NCBI GenBank assembly: GCA_964522605.1
Contig: CAZFWV010000088.1
Location: forward strand, 1 to 21,860
Length of the DNA: 21,860 nucleotides
From: CAVZLD01 sp964522605
GTDB lineage: Bacteria; Planctomycetota; Planctomycetia; Pirellulales; Pirellulaceae
Direction of reading: 5' to 3'
Part shown: positions 1-8,616 of the stretch, in pieces
Layout of the letters: every line of letters begins with the position of its first letter
Numbering within the stretch: position 1 is the first letter of the stretch
Made by a program: the position numbers and the translations under genes
The notes under the pieces: model-generated
Told to the model about the DNA's origin: nothing
The model's database searches: none
Seen by the model: only the letters and a program-made list of their open reading frames with translations

Positions 1-65
1 AACACACGCGCCGTCGGATGGGGAACTATTCACCAGGGAAGGATCCGCGAAGTGGAGAACGGAAA

Positions 66-857
66 CTAGACATCGTCATCGAACCCACTAAAGGGCACCC
101 AGGGGCTCTTCTCGGTCTGGATGACCGTGCTGTAGGAATGCAGCATTCCGAAGTTGGAGCAGCGGACGGCATACCATGCGATATTGCGATTTCGCGCCAA
201 CTCGGACTTCACAGCATCCACGACAACAACACTCGTTTTCTTCTTTGAGTGGATCTGATCAATCAGGTACGTCTGATCTTCCTCAGTCAAGAACGAGTAA
301 ATGGGGGATAGGGCATGCCGATCGACCAATTCGACAAGATCCTCCGGGTAGATGTCGGCGTTGGAGACGACGGCCAGATCCATCACACTCAACTGCCCGA
401 ACAGTCCGCCCGGTTTCTCGGAGTCGGACACAGGATAAGTCGTGATGCATGGGATCTCCATCCGGAAGGAGACGGACGGGTCATCCCCGACAACCGGCGA
501 CTTTGCCGAGCAGATGCAGCGGTACTGCACGAGGCAATTCTCGTGCGTCACGGGCGTCTGTTTCTCGACAAAGAACGGATAGTCATAGTCGATGCAGACC
601 GTTTTGGCGCTCAATGCCTCGGCATACTCGCGCATCTGTTCCTTGGACCATCGCATTCCGATCGAATCGCGATGGCGATGGACGACTTGGATAAACTTGT
701 CGATCCAGCGGGCTTCGAAGTCGCGCATGATTCGTGCGATCACCGAAATCCGCGCCACGGTCGGCTGGCCTTCCGCATCGGCACGCGAAAGGGCTCGAAT
801 CGGAAACGGAAGGTTCTGCATTCCGACATCAACCAAGAATCTCGTGTCGTCGTTCAT
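66..857 (-). CDS. FolE2/MptA-like T-fold protein, probable pseudoenzyme
   Basis: The 263-residue protein follows the GTP cyclohydrolase FolE2 (type IB) family along its length: an N-terminal FPI and TVAR block (residues 18-36), a PFF..K..PV block (94-103), an IP.iT.yP block (135-142), and a C-terminal NF..LH block (235-240). FolE2 normally converts GTP to dihydroneopterin triphosphate for folate synthesis. Here the positions matching the metal and catalytic residues are changed: both Cys of the CPC motif are Tyr141 and Val143, the GAHNQRS His is Phe153, the DE Glu is Gln195 and the NFES Glu is Gly237. Only the final His (His240) remains. The alignment is from memory of characterised FolE2 proteins but needs no gap around the CPC-GAHNQRS stretch. 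The ATG at 857 was chosen because GAGGTG lies just upstream and family similarity begins there; a longer frame to 977 adds 40 residues without similarity. It is divergent from the oxidoreductase. The fold is fairly sure; the function is unknown. Confidence 0.8.
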   Translation of the reverse strand: MNDDTRFLVDVGMQNLPFPIRALSRADAEGQPTVARISVIARIMRDFEARWIDKFIQVVHRHRDSIGMRWSKEQMREYAEALSAKTVCIDYDYPFFVEKQTPVTHENCLVQYRCICSAKSPVVGDDPSVSFRMEIPCITTYPVSDSEKPGGLFGQLSVMDLAVVSNADIYPEDLVELVDRHALSPIYSFLTEEDQTYLIDQIHSKKKTSVVVVDAVKSELARNRNIAWYAVRCSNFGMLHSYSTVIQTEKSPWVPFSGFDDDV

Positions 858-1180
858 CCTGTCACCTCTTGCTCCTGAAAATGCGACCCTGCGGGCCATC
901 CAACACGTCCTGGGGCGCCAGTGCCGCCGGGTCACCGCAGCGACGGGCCAACCGATTTCCAGATCACGCGGCAGCATCCAACCTATCCGGCCGCCTGCCC
1001 GATTCCAAGCTCCCTCAATTCCGGCTTTGCATCTGGGACGCCGGGATGGTCAAATAGGGGCACACTCGGGCTTCGTTGTAATGTAGCCGTGCCGGACACG
1101 GAATGCGTCGACGCAGCTCACTCCTCCCAATTGCCGCATGCAGACCCCACCCTACTCACTAAGAATGCAAGGAGTCGATC
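858..1180. other. Divergent intergenic region, no gene seen
   Basis: This 323 bp spacer separates the start of the FolE2-like gene from the start of the oxidoreductase, so it should carry both promoters. I see no convincing -35/-10 pair. A short hairpin (CCGTG at 1087-1091, CACGG at 1097-1101) is the only structure noted. The open frames crossing it look like shadows. Confidence 0.5.
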
Positions 1181-2650
1181 ATGAGCCGTCACAACCGCCG
1201 TGATTTTCTAAAGAGCGCTGCTGCCGCCGGGCTTGCGACCAGTTTCACGATTGCCGGTACGAAGGCCTCCGGCCAGGTACTGGGCGCAAATGAGCGGTTA
1301 CGGATCGCCGTCTGCGGTCTCAACGGGCGCGGTCGGTCTCATGCGAGTGAGTACGTCAATATGGATGACGTCGAGTTGGCGTATGTGGTCGACCCGGATG
1401 AGCGGGTGCGCGACAGCGCTGCGGAATCCTATACCGAGCAAGCCAAAGCGAAGGGGCGACAGTACAGCGTGAAGGGAATCTCCGATGTCCGGGATGCACT
1501 CGCGGACAAGGATCTCGACGCGATCTCGGTCGCCACACCGAATCATTGGCACTCCCTGATGGTGATCTGGGCAGCCCAGGCGGGGAAGCATTGCTACGTG
1601 GAGAAGCCCGCCAGTCACGACATCTACGAAGGCCGCGTTGCGCTCGAAGCCTGGAAGAAATACGGCATCGTCGTGCAACACGGAACACAGAACCGCAGCG
1701 ACAGCCGAAATGCTTCTCTGCACAAGGCGATTCAGGACGGCAAGTTCGGACGCCTGAAGATCTCGTACGGTTATGCCTGTAAGCCGCGCAATGGAATCGG
1801 CTTCAAAGAACCGACCGATCCACCCAGCTATCTCGACTGGAACCTCTGGCGGGGTCCTGCCTGCGTCGAACAGTACCACGGCAACTTCGTGCATTACAAC
1901 TGGCACTGGTTCTGGGTGACCGGCAACGGAGAACTGAATAATCAGGGAACGCACCAACTGGATATGGCCATGTGGCCGATCGACACGGATCAGACTCACC
2001 CCGTCCGCGCCATGGCAATTGGTGGACGATTCAAATGGGAAGATCAGGGAGAAACTCCGAATACCCTGTTCGGGATCGCGGAATATCCCAACGGTCAGTA
2101 CGTCTTCTTCAACGTGCGCAACGTCAACTACGATGGATACCAGCGCCAAGTGGAGAATGAGTACTATTTTGAAGACGGTGGAAAGATCGTCGGCGGAAGG
2201 TACTATCCGGCGGGAAGCAGCGAGGGCGAGCGGGTCGACGTGCCACGCGTCGAGGTCACCCCGGGCGGTGCCTTCGGTAGTTTCATTGCCGCCTGCCGCG
2301 CCGGGAAACCCGAGATGTCGAACGCCGATATGAACGTTGCCCATCATTCGTGTGTGGTGGGCCACTTGATGAACAATTCGTACCGGCTCGGCAAGAAGGT
2401 CCCGTTCAACGCCAAAGCCGGCCAGTTCGGTGACAACAAAGATGCCTACGAACACTTCATGAAGCTGCACGCGATCATGCGCGACGGCGTCGGCGTTCCG
2501 GAGAATGAAGCCGAGTACACCGTGGGGCCCTGGCTGAGCTTTGATCCGGCGACGGAACGATTCGTGGGAGATCACGCGGAGGAAGCCAACCAGCTCGTCC
2601 GTGACCGGAACCGCGAAGGCTTCGAAATCCCCGACGTTGACAAGGTGTAA
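1181..2650 (+). CDS. Gfo/Idh/MocA family oxidoreductase, Tat-exported
   Basis: The 489-residue protein starts with a twin-arginine signal (NRRDFLK at residues 5-11, then an Ala-rich hydrophobic stretch to about 30), implying export of a folded, cofactor-loaded enzyme. A Rossmann nucleotide-binding motif GLNGRG follows at 46-51. The family EKP motif is at 141-143, in the position of the Lys that contacts cofactor and substrate. A His/Asp-rich segment ending in GTHQLDMAMW fits the catalytic region of the C-terminal alpha/beta domain. Members oxidise or reduce sugars and related polyols with NAD(P); the substrate cannot be read from the sequence. AGGAG sits 8 bases before the ATG. It appears monocistronic, with a strong hairpin at 2707-2741. 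Tat-targeted members of this family occur in many copies in planctomycete genomes, where they are thought to act on polysaccharide-derived sugars (inference). Confidence 0.92.
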   Translation: MSRHNRRDFLKSAAAAGLATSFTIAGTKASGQVLGANERLRIAVCGLNGRGRSHASEYVNMDDVELAYVVDPDERVRDSAAESYTEQAKAKGRQYSVKGISDVRDALADKDLDAISVATPNHWHSLMVIWAAQAGKHCYVEKPASHDIYEGRVALEAWKKYGIVVQHGTQNRSDSRNASLHKAIQDGKFGRLKISYGYACKPRNGIGFKEPTDPPSYLDWNLWRGPACVEQYHGNFVHYNWHWFWVTGNGELNNQGTHQLDMAMWPIDTDQTHPVRAMAIGGRFKWEDQGETPNTLFGIAEYPNGQYVFFNVRNVNYDGYQRQVENEYYFEDGGKIVGGRYYPAGSSEGERVDVPRVEVTPGGAFGSFIAACRAGKPEMSNADMNVAHHSCVVGHLMNNSYRLGKKVPFNAKAGQFGDNKDAYEHFMKLHAIMRDGVGVPENEAEYTVGPWLSFDPATERFVGDHAEEANQLVRDRNREGFEIPDVDKV

Positions 2651-2706
2651 CGGCTCGACGAGTGGATCTCCCGATTGAACTCAATTCGTAAAGAGCCGTA
2701 AGCGTG

Positions 2707-2741
2707 GGTGGACCTCGTTCGTGGAACCGGCGAGGTCCACC
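2707..2741 (+). terminator. Hairpin after the oxidoreductase gene
   Basis: A perfect 11 bp stem (GGTGGACCTCG at 2707-2717 with its complement at 2731-2741) encloses a 13-base loop, 57 bases after the stop codon. Only a weak T run follows, so an intrinsic terminator is likely but not proven. Confidence 0.5.
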
Positions 2742-2810
2742 GGTTTGCTATCAATCATCCCCGTGATTTCCTCTCTTCCCGCCTCAGCGCAGTCTTCGGC
2801 CGCAACCAAA

Positions 2811-3018
2811 GGGCGCGCTGCAGCGCAATGGGTGTGCCACTGGCTTTGCCAGTGCTTTTCCTCGACTCAAGAGAACACTGGCAAAGCTCAATAGGACACT
2901 GGCAAAGCCAGGGCGCGCTGCAGCGCAATGGGTGTGCCACTGGCTTTGCCAGTGCTTTTCCTCGACTCAAGAGAACACTGGCAAAGCTCAATAGAACACT
3001 GGCAAAGCCAGTGGCACA
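2811..3018. repeat. Two-copy 100 bp tandem repeat of REP-like hairpins
   Basis: Copies at 2811-2910 and 2911-3010 differ by a single base (G at 2895, A at 2995). Each carries the hairpin CACTGGC-TTT-GCCAGTG (2838-2854 and 2938-2954) followed by two partial inverted copies of the same stem. The 22 bases at 2997-3018 are the exact reverse complement of 2933-2954, so the last unit is closed as an inverted-repeat cassette. Short frames crossing it on both strands repeat the same peptide and are artefacts of the repeat. It fills most of the 416 bp gap (2651-3066) before the flavoprotein gene. Confidence 0.9.
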
Positions 3019-3066
3019 CAGGACAGTTCTTGCCGAAGGCTGCGCTTAGACAAGGTTCTGCAAAAG

Positions 3067-3669
3067 ATGTCACGCAAAGTCCTGGCCATCGTTGGTAGCT
3101 ATCGATCGGGGGGGACCATTGACCGGGCCGTGGACGAGATCCTGCAGGCGGCCGAGTCGAAGGGCGCGTCGATCAGGAAGATCTCGCTGCGAGATCAGCA
3201 GATCGAATTCTGCACGAATTGCCGCAACTGCACGCAGCGACCCGGTGAGGAACGCGGAACGTGTCTGCTGGCGGATGATATGGGTGCCCTGCTCGATGAA
3301 ATCGAGTCGGCGGATGCGATCGTGCTCGCGTCACCCGTGAATTTCGGCACGGTGACGGCGCTCATGAAGCGGTTCATCGAACGGACGATCTGTAGGGCCT
3401 ATTGGCCGTGGGGAAAACGTGGGGGTCCTGAATTGCGGAACAAGCGGATTCAGCGGCGGGCGGTCGTGGTGACATCAACCGCGATGCCCGCCCTGATGGC
3501 GCGCTTCTTCACCAGCAGTGCCAGTCTGCTCAAGAAGACGGCGACGGTTCTCGGAGCCCAAACGGTGGGAACGTTGATCGTTGGTATCGCCGCCGTAGAC
3601 CGCACTCAGGACCTCAGTCCCGCGGTTGTCCGGAAGGCGCGCCGACTCGGTGAAAAACTGGTCAATTGA
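3067..3669 (+). CDS. Flavodoxin-fold NAD(P)H/FMN reductase with iron-sulfur-flavoprotein-like Cys motif
   Basis: The 200-residue protein has the NADPH-dependent FMN reductase/flavodoxin-like fold. An N-terminal beta strand and phosphate-binding loop occupy residues 5-16 (IVGSYRSGGT), and the conserved SPVNFG..TALMKRFIER block, equivalent to the FMN-contacting SPvY.g loop, is at 89-106. Cys49, Cys52, Cys55 and Cys66 form CX2CX2CX10C. This resembles the compact cysteine motif that binds a 4Fe-4S cluster in archaeal and bacterial iron-sulfur flavoproteins, which is CX2CX2CX5-7C. A cytoplasmic electron-transfer flavoprotein role is likely; the partner is unknown. There is no strong ribosome binding site before the ATG at 3067. 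The stop overlaps the end of the convergent ATPase gene by 8 bp. Confidence 0.85.
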   Translation: MSRKVLAIVGSYRSGGTIDRAVDEILQAAESKGASIRKISLRDQQIEFCTNCRNCTQRPGEERGTCLLADDMGALLDEIESADAIVLASPVNFGTVTALMKRFIERTICRAYWPWGKRGGPELRNKRIQRRAVVVTSTAMPALMARFFTSSASLLKKTATVLGAQTVGTLIVGIAAVDRTQDLSPAVVRKARRLGEKLVN

Positions 3670-6600
3670 CCGAACGGGCCTTGTGGGCCCAGCGGATCCA
3701 GGCATTGACCTCATCGGCGTCGGGTGCAGGGGAGTTTCGCAGAATGCGTTTCCCCTCGGGACTGCGCACAAATTGCTGCACTCGGCTGAGCAGATCCGAT
3801 TCGTTCGCTTCCGTTAATTCTTCCGGTGACGTAATCCCACAGGCGACCAGGATTTGTGCGTCGTGCCCTCGCAGATTCGGAGTTCGGCAAACGAGCCGCG
3901 TCTGAGTTTGCCATGCACGCACCAGATCCGCTGTGATGCGCCGGTAGTTGATTTCGTCGGCCGCCTGCTGGGCGTCCGCGGCCAACAGATCGGCGACCGT
4001 CTTCAATCCAACCACCTGCAGGCGTTCTGCCGTCTTGGGTCCGATCGAAGGTGCGTCAACGACCGGATCGGATGGTTCCAGAAAGAACCGCAAAGCCTCT
4101 TCACGCGCTTTCGTGGGGGCTTCTGTCGGAGCCGCCACGGCAACCGGCGTGGTTGGGACGGAACGCGATGGCGCCACGCGGCGCGCAACCGGTTCGGGAC
4201 GTGGAGCGACCGGCGTGCGTGGTTCCATGCGGGGCGACCGATGCGTCGGGCCGTTGCCATTGTCGCGGATTCGATAACGGCGAAACCGCGACCGGCGCGC
4301 GGCTTCGATCCAGCGGGCCAGTCGCGGCCGCTCGAATCGCGAGATTGAACCATATCGTGCTCGGAGTTCACTCGTCGACAGGTACTGTTCAATTCGCCGA
4401 TGGAGTTCCGTGACGTCGATATAAGAAAGCTCCTCCGGGTCATCCACTCCACAGGCCACCAGCAACGCGGCATCGCTAGGCGATAAGCCGACATGACACT
4501 GGAGCGATATTTCGGATTGCCATCGATAAATGTTGGCTGCTGGCACATGCGGCAGGTTCAGCCGGCGCGCGATATCGTCCGGGTCGATTTCCAGGAACTG
4601 CTGGACGGTGGAGACGCCGATTTCGTGGAGCGAACGCACAATCGAAGGATCGAGCGGTGCGCTGAGTTCCGACAGCGGCGTCTCCTCACGCGGCGAGGTG
4701 GGCCACGGCTCGCCGGTGGGTGCGCTGTCCAACGGTGAAACGCGACGGGGCGGCGCCCATTGTGCCACCCAGTCGTACGCCGGTTCGCGACGGACGATCC
4801 GCGGTTCTTCCGGCCGATCGACGCGCGGACTCGGGGGAGGCCCGGCCGGCGGCGCAACTTGATCCAAATACTGCGGTTCGATGCGCCGCGTTCGTGGTTC
4901 GATCGGCGCGCTGGGCACCGACGGTCGCTCGAGCGGCGGGCCGATCGGACGAACACGTTCGCGCAGCGTGTACGTTTTTGCGCTGCCCTGGGGCAACAGA
5001 CGGGATACCTGTTCATCGCGCGTAAAGAGCAGTACCTGATGACCACGTTCGGCAAATTGGGCCAACGCGGCCGCGGTACTGCGCGCCCGCTTCTGGTCGA
5101 CATTGACCAATGCCTCGTTCAGGATCAGTGGCAGTTCGATGCCCCGCTGTCGGTAGGCAGCCACAAGGGCCAGGCCGAGACTCAGGTAGACTTGATCACG
5201 CGCACCCCGACTTAGCTCGACGTAGCGAATGCCGCTTCCCCCTTGGTTCTCCACCCAAATCTCACCCGCCTCCGAAATCCGAATGCGAGTCAATTCGCGG
5301 TCCGACATCGCCGAAAGATAGGAGGACGCCTCCTGCAGGATCGGAGAAGGCTGCAACGCCGAACGCAATTGCTCCGACTCCTGCTCCAGCCGGGCGATCT
5401 CCTCGCGAATCTGTTCGCATTCCTGGCGACGACGCAGTTGCTCGCCCAGACTGTCCAGTTCCTGCTGCAGCCGCTCCAGCTCCCGGTCTTCCTCCAGATA
5501 ATCGCGACTCTGCTGCAGTTGCTCGAACCGGCTCTGAGTCGCCTCCAATGCCAAATCGATCTCGCGAATTCGTTCCAGCAAGTAATCGCGACGACGCAAC
5601 AGGTATTGCAGACGTGCGTGGAGGACTGGATCCGTGAACGTCCGCGACACGAACGGCGCCTCGCTTGCCCCCGAAAGAACTGTCCGCTGATCGAGGTAAT
5701 ACGGCAACGCGTCTCCGTTGTAATCTCGCTCCCACGGACTCCAACCGGGCTCCGAACGGGACGCGGACGGATCCTCAGGCTGGATCAAGGTTTTCCGGCG
5801 ACGTGCCAGCATCTCGATCAAGTCCGTTAGCTCCTGTTCACACCGCCGCAGGTGCGTCGCTTCGCGCTTCAAATCGTGGTATTGCGTCGCCGATCGTTGC
5901 TGCTGGAGTTCCTGATAAAGACGTTGCACGTCCGCACGCATCGAATACAGCGCGGTGCCCAGCACCGATCGCAAGTACTCACTGTGGACTCGGTCGTCCG
6001 GTACATGCTCGGTCAGCCACGCATCGTGCAGATCCTGTTCGATATCGTCGATCTGATAACCCAACGTGCGCAGCAGACTGCGCAGCTCGACCTCGTCGCC
6101 GCCTTCACGGGGGACCGCGGCTGCTTCCTCCGAAGGAACCCGCGCCTGGAGTGCCTGCTGGCGCTGTCGCAACGTGTCGAGGACGCGGTACCATTGGTCG
6201 AGCTGATAATCAATTTCGGCGACTTCTTGCTGTCGTTGTTCCAGCCACTGCTGTCGCAACTGAGCCGCTTCGCGCGTCGCAGCATCGAGTTGCTGCTGAC
6301 GAAGTTCGATTTGCTGATCCGTGCGTCGGCCAATGGTTTCCCAATCGGTCCGTCGTTGTCGGTGCTGGTGGAGTTGCGTGGCGAGCTCCTGGCAGGCCTG
6401 CTCGATCTCGCGAAGTCGGTCCGCGCGGCGTCGCCGAACGACTTCCATCTGCTCCTGAATCTGGCGAGATCGATCGTCCAAAACCCGCGTCGAAGACTCG
6501 ATCCCGGACAGTCGGTACAGGCTCTCTCGCAGCGATGCGATCCGCTCATTGACCTGCTGCAGCCGGCGCAACTGATGTTCGTCAAACGTCAAGCCAAATC

Positions 6601-7036
6601 CGCGGGCGACCGCCGAACGAACCAGCTCCTCCAATCGAGGCGGCTGATCAAAGTCTATTGAAAATACTTGACAGAATTCTTCTGGCTCAATTCCCGTCAG
6701 GCGATCCGGGTCGAAGGCGGTCACGGGCCCGCCGTGCAGTTCCTGGATGCGCACCTGGCCGCGCGGTGTCCCATCGTCGCGGCGAGAGACCACTTGCAGT
6801 CGTCGAGACCCGTCGAGCACGGTCAGGAAACCGGCTGCGTGCAGTGGGTCGCCGGCAAGAAACGGATGGCTGGCGGGATCGCGTGCGCCGAAGAGGATCC
6901 AGCGAATGAACTGAATCAGCGTGCTTTTTCCCGATCCGTTGGGGCCGCAGATTACGTTCAGGTGTTCGGAAAGATGATCTAGCTCGAGGTTGGAACGGGC
7001 GCCGAATCGTTCGAGATGAAGGGTCTTGAGTTTCAC
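3662..7036 (-). CDS. SMC/RecN/YhaN-like coiled-coil ATPase with C-terminal DUF4332 helix-hairpin-helix modules
   Basis: The 1124-residue protein begins with an ABC-type ATPase half (Walker A GPNGSGKST at 31-39). A long Gln/Arg/Glu-rich coiled coil follows (about 150-560), interrupted by a non-coiled segment near 430-475. The second ATPase half has the signature LSRGARDQ (607-614), Walker B LPLILNE (635-641) and NVD D-loop. A Pro/Arg-rich linker (about 694-793) leads to two DUF4332-like HhH units (about 794-914 and 990-1124). No CXXC zinc hook is present, so it is not a canonical Rad50/SbcC. The Walker B Asp is Asn640 while the catalytic Glu is retained. The GTG start at 7036 was chosen because AGGAG lies 7 bases upstream and the usual KTLHLERFG strand begins there; an upstream ATG at 7153 adds 39 unlike residues. 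A role on DNA (repair or structure) is inferred. No nuclease partner gene is nearby. Confidence 0.85.
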   Translation of the reverse strand: MKLKTLHLERFGARSNLELDHLSEHLNVICGPNGSGKSTLIQFIRWILFGARDPASHPFLAGDPLHAAGFLTVLDGSRRLQVVSRRDDGTPRGQVRIQELHGGPVTAFDPDRLTGIEPEEFCQVFSIDFDQPPRLEELVRSAVARGFGLTFDEHQLRRLQQVNERIASLRESLYRLSGIESSTRVLDDRSRQIQEQMEVVRRRRADRLREIEQACQELATQLHQHRQRRTDWETIGRRTDQQIELRQQQLDAATREAAQLRQQWLEQRQQEVAEIDYQLDQWYRVLDTLRQRQQALQARVPSEEAAAVPREGGDEVELRSLLRTLGYQIDDIEQDLHDAWLTEHVPDDRVHSEYLRSVLGTALYSMRADVQRLYQELQQQRSATQYHDLKREATHLRRCEQELTDLIEMLARRRKTLIQPEDPSASRSEPGWSPWERDYNGDALPYYLDQRTVLSGASEAPFVSRTFTDPVLHARLQYLLRRRDYLLERIREIDLALEATQSRFEQLQQSRDYLEEDRELERLQQELDSLGEQLRRRQECEQIREEIARLEQESEQLRSALQPSPILQEASSYLSAMSDRELTRIRISEAGEIWVENQGGSGIRYVELSRGARDQVYLSLGLALVAAYRQRGIELPLILNEALVNVDQKRARSTAAALAQFAERGHQVLLFTRDEQVSRLLPQGSAKTYTLRERVRPIGPPLERPSVPSAPIEPRTRRIEPQYLDQVAPPAGPPPSPRVDRPEEPRIVRREPAYDWVAQWAPPRRVSPLDSAPTGEPWPTSPREETPLSELSAPLDPSIVRSLHEIGVSTVQQFLEIDPDDIARRLNLPHVPAANIYRWQSEISLQCHVGLSPSDAALLVACGVDDPEELSYIDVTELHRRIEQYLSTSELRARYGSISRFERPRLARWIEAARRSRFRRYRIRDNGNGPTHRSPRMEPRTPVAPRPEPVARRVAPSRSVPTTPVAVAAPTEAPTKAREEALRFFLEPSDPVVDAPSIGPKTAERLQVVGLKTVADLLAADAQQAADEINYRRITADLVRAWQTQTRLVCRTPNLRGHDAQILVACGITSPEELTEANESDLLSRVQQFVRSPEGKRILRNSPAPDADEVNAWIRWAHKARSVN

Positions 7037-7278
7037 CGTGAGGCTCCTGCAACTGACAACCGAACTTCCCTGCTTGGTACATTGAGTTCCATGAGCGTAA
7101 CGTATTGGTCTCAAGGCGCGAACACGAATCACTGCTGTCGCAGCAAGTGACAAGAAATACTTGACCTGGACTGCTAGCTAAAGTAGCCTCCACTGGCGGG
7201 ATGGAAACGTTGCAGGTGTTTCCCCCGCTACGATCGATTCCGGCCCTCCATGCCTCTCATTCCTCAGGCGGTATTACC

Positions 7279-8598
7279 ATGAATGCTCGACCGCGAACTC
7301 TGACTGTCCCCTTGGTGTTGGCAAGCTGGCTCTTCCTGGCTGTTGGATCGTATCTGGTCGCCCAGGAGAATCAGGCTCCTTCGCAGGAGGCCTCGGCGCC
7401 CGCCACGGCCGCAGAAGACGCCAAGCCGGCTGAGGAATCCAAGCCGGCCGAGGCTTCGAAGGAACCCAAGGAGATCCAGCTGGACGGTGTCTTTGAGGCG
7501 GTCCAATCGGTCCCGATTTCCGTGACTCCAGACGAGTGGAGTGAACTGAAGGTGGTGGAGGCGGTTTCGCACGGGACTTCGGTTCAGCGCGGTGACCTGT
7601 TGATTCGGTTAGAGACCGAGAATCTGGAAAAGGCGATCGCGGATGCCGAGCTGGAGCTGAAATTGGATCGATTGTCGCTGGCCGAGGCGGAATTCAAGTT
7701 CGGTCTTCTGGATCGTAACCAACGTGTGGCTCGGAAAGCGGCTGAAGACGCGGATCGGATCGCAACGGAAGAACTCAAGGAGTTTGTGACGCGCGGACGT
7801 CAGGAGCGGATTGAATCCGCGGAGCAATCGGAGAAGAGTGCACGGAATCGTCTGGCTTACGAAGAGGAGGAGCTGAAGCAACTGGAGAAGATGTATGCTG
7901 CGGATGATCTGACGGAGGAGACCGAGGAGATTATCCTCAAACGCACACGCGATTCCGTCGATGCGTCGCGATACTCGCTCAAGACGGTCCTGAACTCGGT
8001 GCGACGATCGCTGGAGTATGTCATTCCGCGAGCAGAAGACGAACTTAAGGATGCGGTGACGAAGGCTGCTCTGGCCCTGGAAGAAATTCGTGAAACGACG
8101 TCGATTCAGCGGAAGCAGCAGGAGTTGCAGTTGCAGAAGCAGCGAGTCGGACTCGAGCGTAAAGAGGAGAAGCTGAAAGGGCTGCGTGGGGACCGTCGAA
8201 AGATGGAGATTACGGCACCGCGGGACGGTGTCGTGTATTACGGCGAGAACAAGCGCGGAAAGTGGACGGATGTTTCGACGATCGAAGCGATGCTGCAGCC
8301 CGGCGGGATGGTGAAGGCGAAAGCGGTGGTGTTGACCGTTGTTCAGCCGGAGCCCCTGCGGATTCGGGTGTCGGTTCCGGAGGCGACGGTCCGATACTTC
8401 TCAGCCGGCGCGGAGGTGACGGTCAATCCTGTGGCGTATCCCGATCAGAAACTGTCAGCCAAGGTGCAGGAACTTTCTCCGGTGCCGATGTCCGATGGGA
8501 CGTTCGATGCCTTCCTGAAGGTGGATGTCGGTCGAATCGAAGGCCGCATCGTGCCGGGAATGAAGGCCAAATTGACGTTGACGCCCGCCGAAAAGTAA
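7279..8598 (+). CDS. HlyD/RND-type periplasmic adaptor (membrane fusion) protein
   Basis: The 439-residue protein starts with a hydrophobic signal or anchor (residues 9-28) and a Pro/Ala/Glu/Lys-rich linker (30-65). The first half of a lipoyl-like domain follows (about 68-112, with the V.RGDLLIRLET motif), then a long charged coiled-coil hairpin (about 115-305). The second lipoyl half starts with the hallmark ITAPRDGVV (about 310-318), and a beta-barrel domain follows to the end. This is the domain order of membrane fusion proteins that link an inner-membrane pump to the outer membrane. Start choice: AGGCGG precedes the ATG at 7279 and the signal peptide begins there; the frame is open back to 7201. 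The stop is 18 bases before the next gene, so the two are probably co-transcribed. No ABC, RND or TolC partner is in the window, so it may serve another role. Confidence 0.85.
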   Translation: MNARPRTLTVPLVLASWLFLAVGSYLVAQENQAPSQEASAPATAAEDAKPAEESKPAEASKEPKEIQLDGVFEAVQSVPISVTPDEWSELKVVEAVSHGTSVQRGDLLIRLETENLEKAIADAELELKLDRLSLAEAEFKFGLLDRNQRVARKAAEDADRIATEELKEFVTRGRQERIESAEQSEKSARNRLAYEEEELKQLEKMYAADDLTEETEEIILKRTRDSVDASRYSLKTVLNSVRRSLEYVIPRAEDELKDAVTKAALALEEIRETTSIQRKQQELQLQKQRVGLERKEEKLKGLRGDRRKMEITAPRDGVVYYGENKRGKWTDVSTIEAMLQPGGMVKAKAVVLTVVQPEPLRIRVSVPEATVRYFSAGAEVTVNPVAYPDQKLSAKVQELSPVPMSDGTFDAFLKVDVGRIEGRIVPGMKAKLTLTPAEK

Positions 8599-8616
8599 TG
8601 TCTCGGGGAGGATCCC

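Noticed and set aside
1298..2575. 425-residue open frame on the minus strand
   Set aside because: It is antisense to the clear Gfo/Idh/MocA gene; it has no family features.
2755..3073. Small open frames repeating a CSLESRKSTGKASGTP-like peptide on both strands
   Set aside because: They are translations of the 100 bp tandem hairpin repeat, not conserved proteins.
5665..6661. Long plus-strand frames of 295 and 269 residues
   Set aside because: They are shadows of the coiled-coil region of the minus-strand ATPase.
7161..7189. TTGACC with TAGCCT at 17-base spacing upstream of the HlyD-like gene
   Set aside because: The -10 matches the consensus at only about three positions, so it is too weak to list as a promoter.
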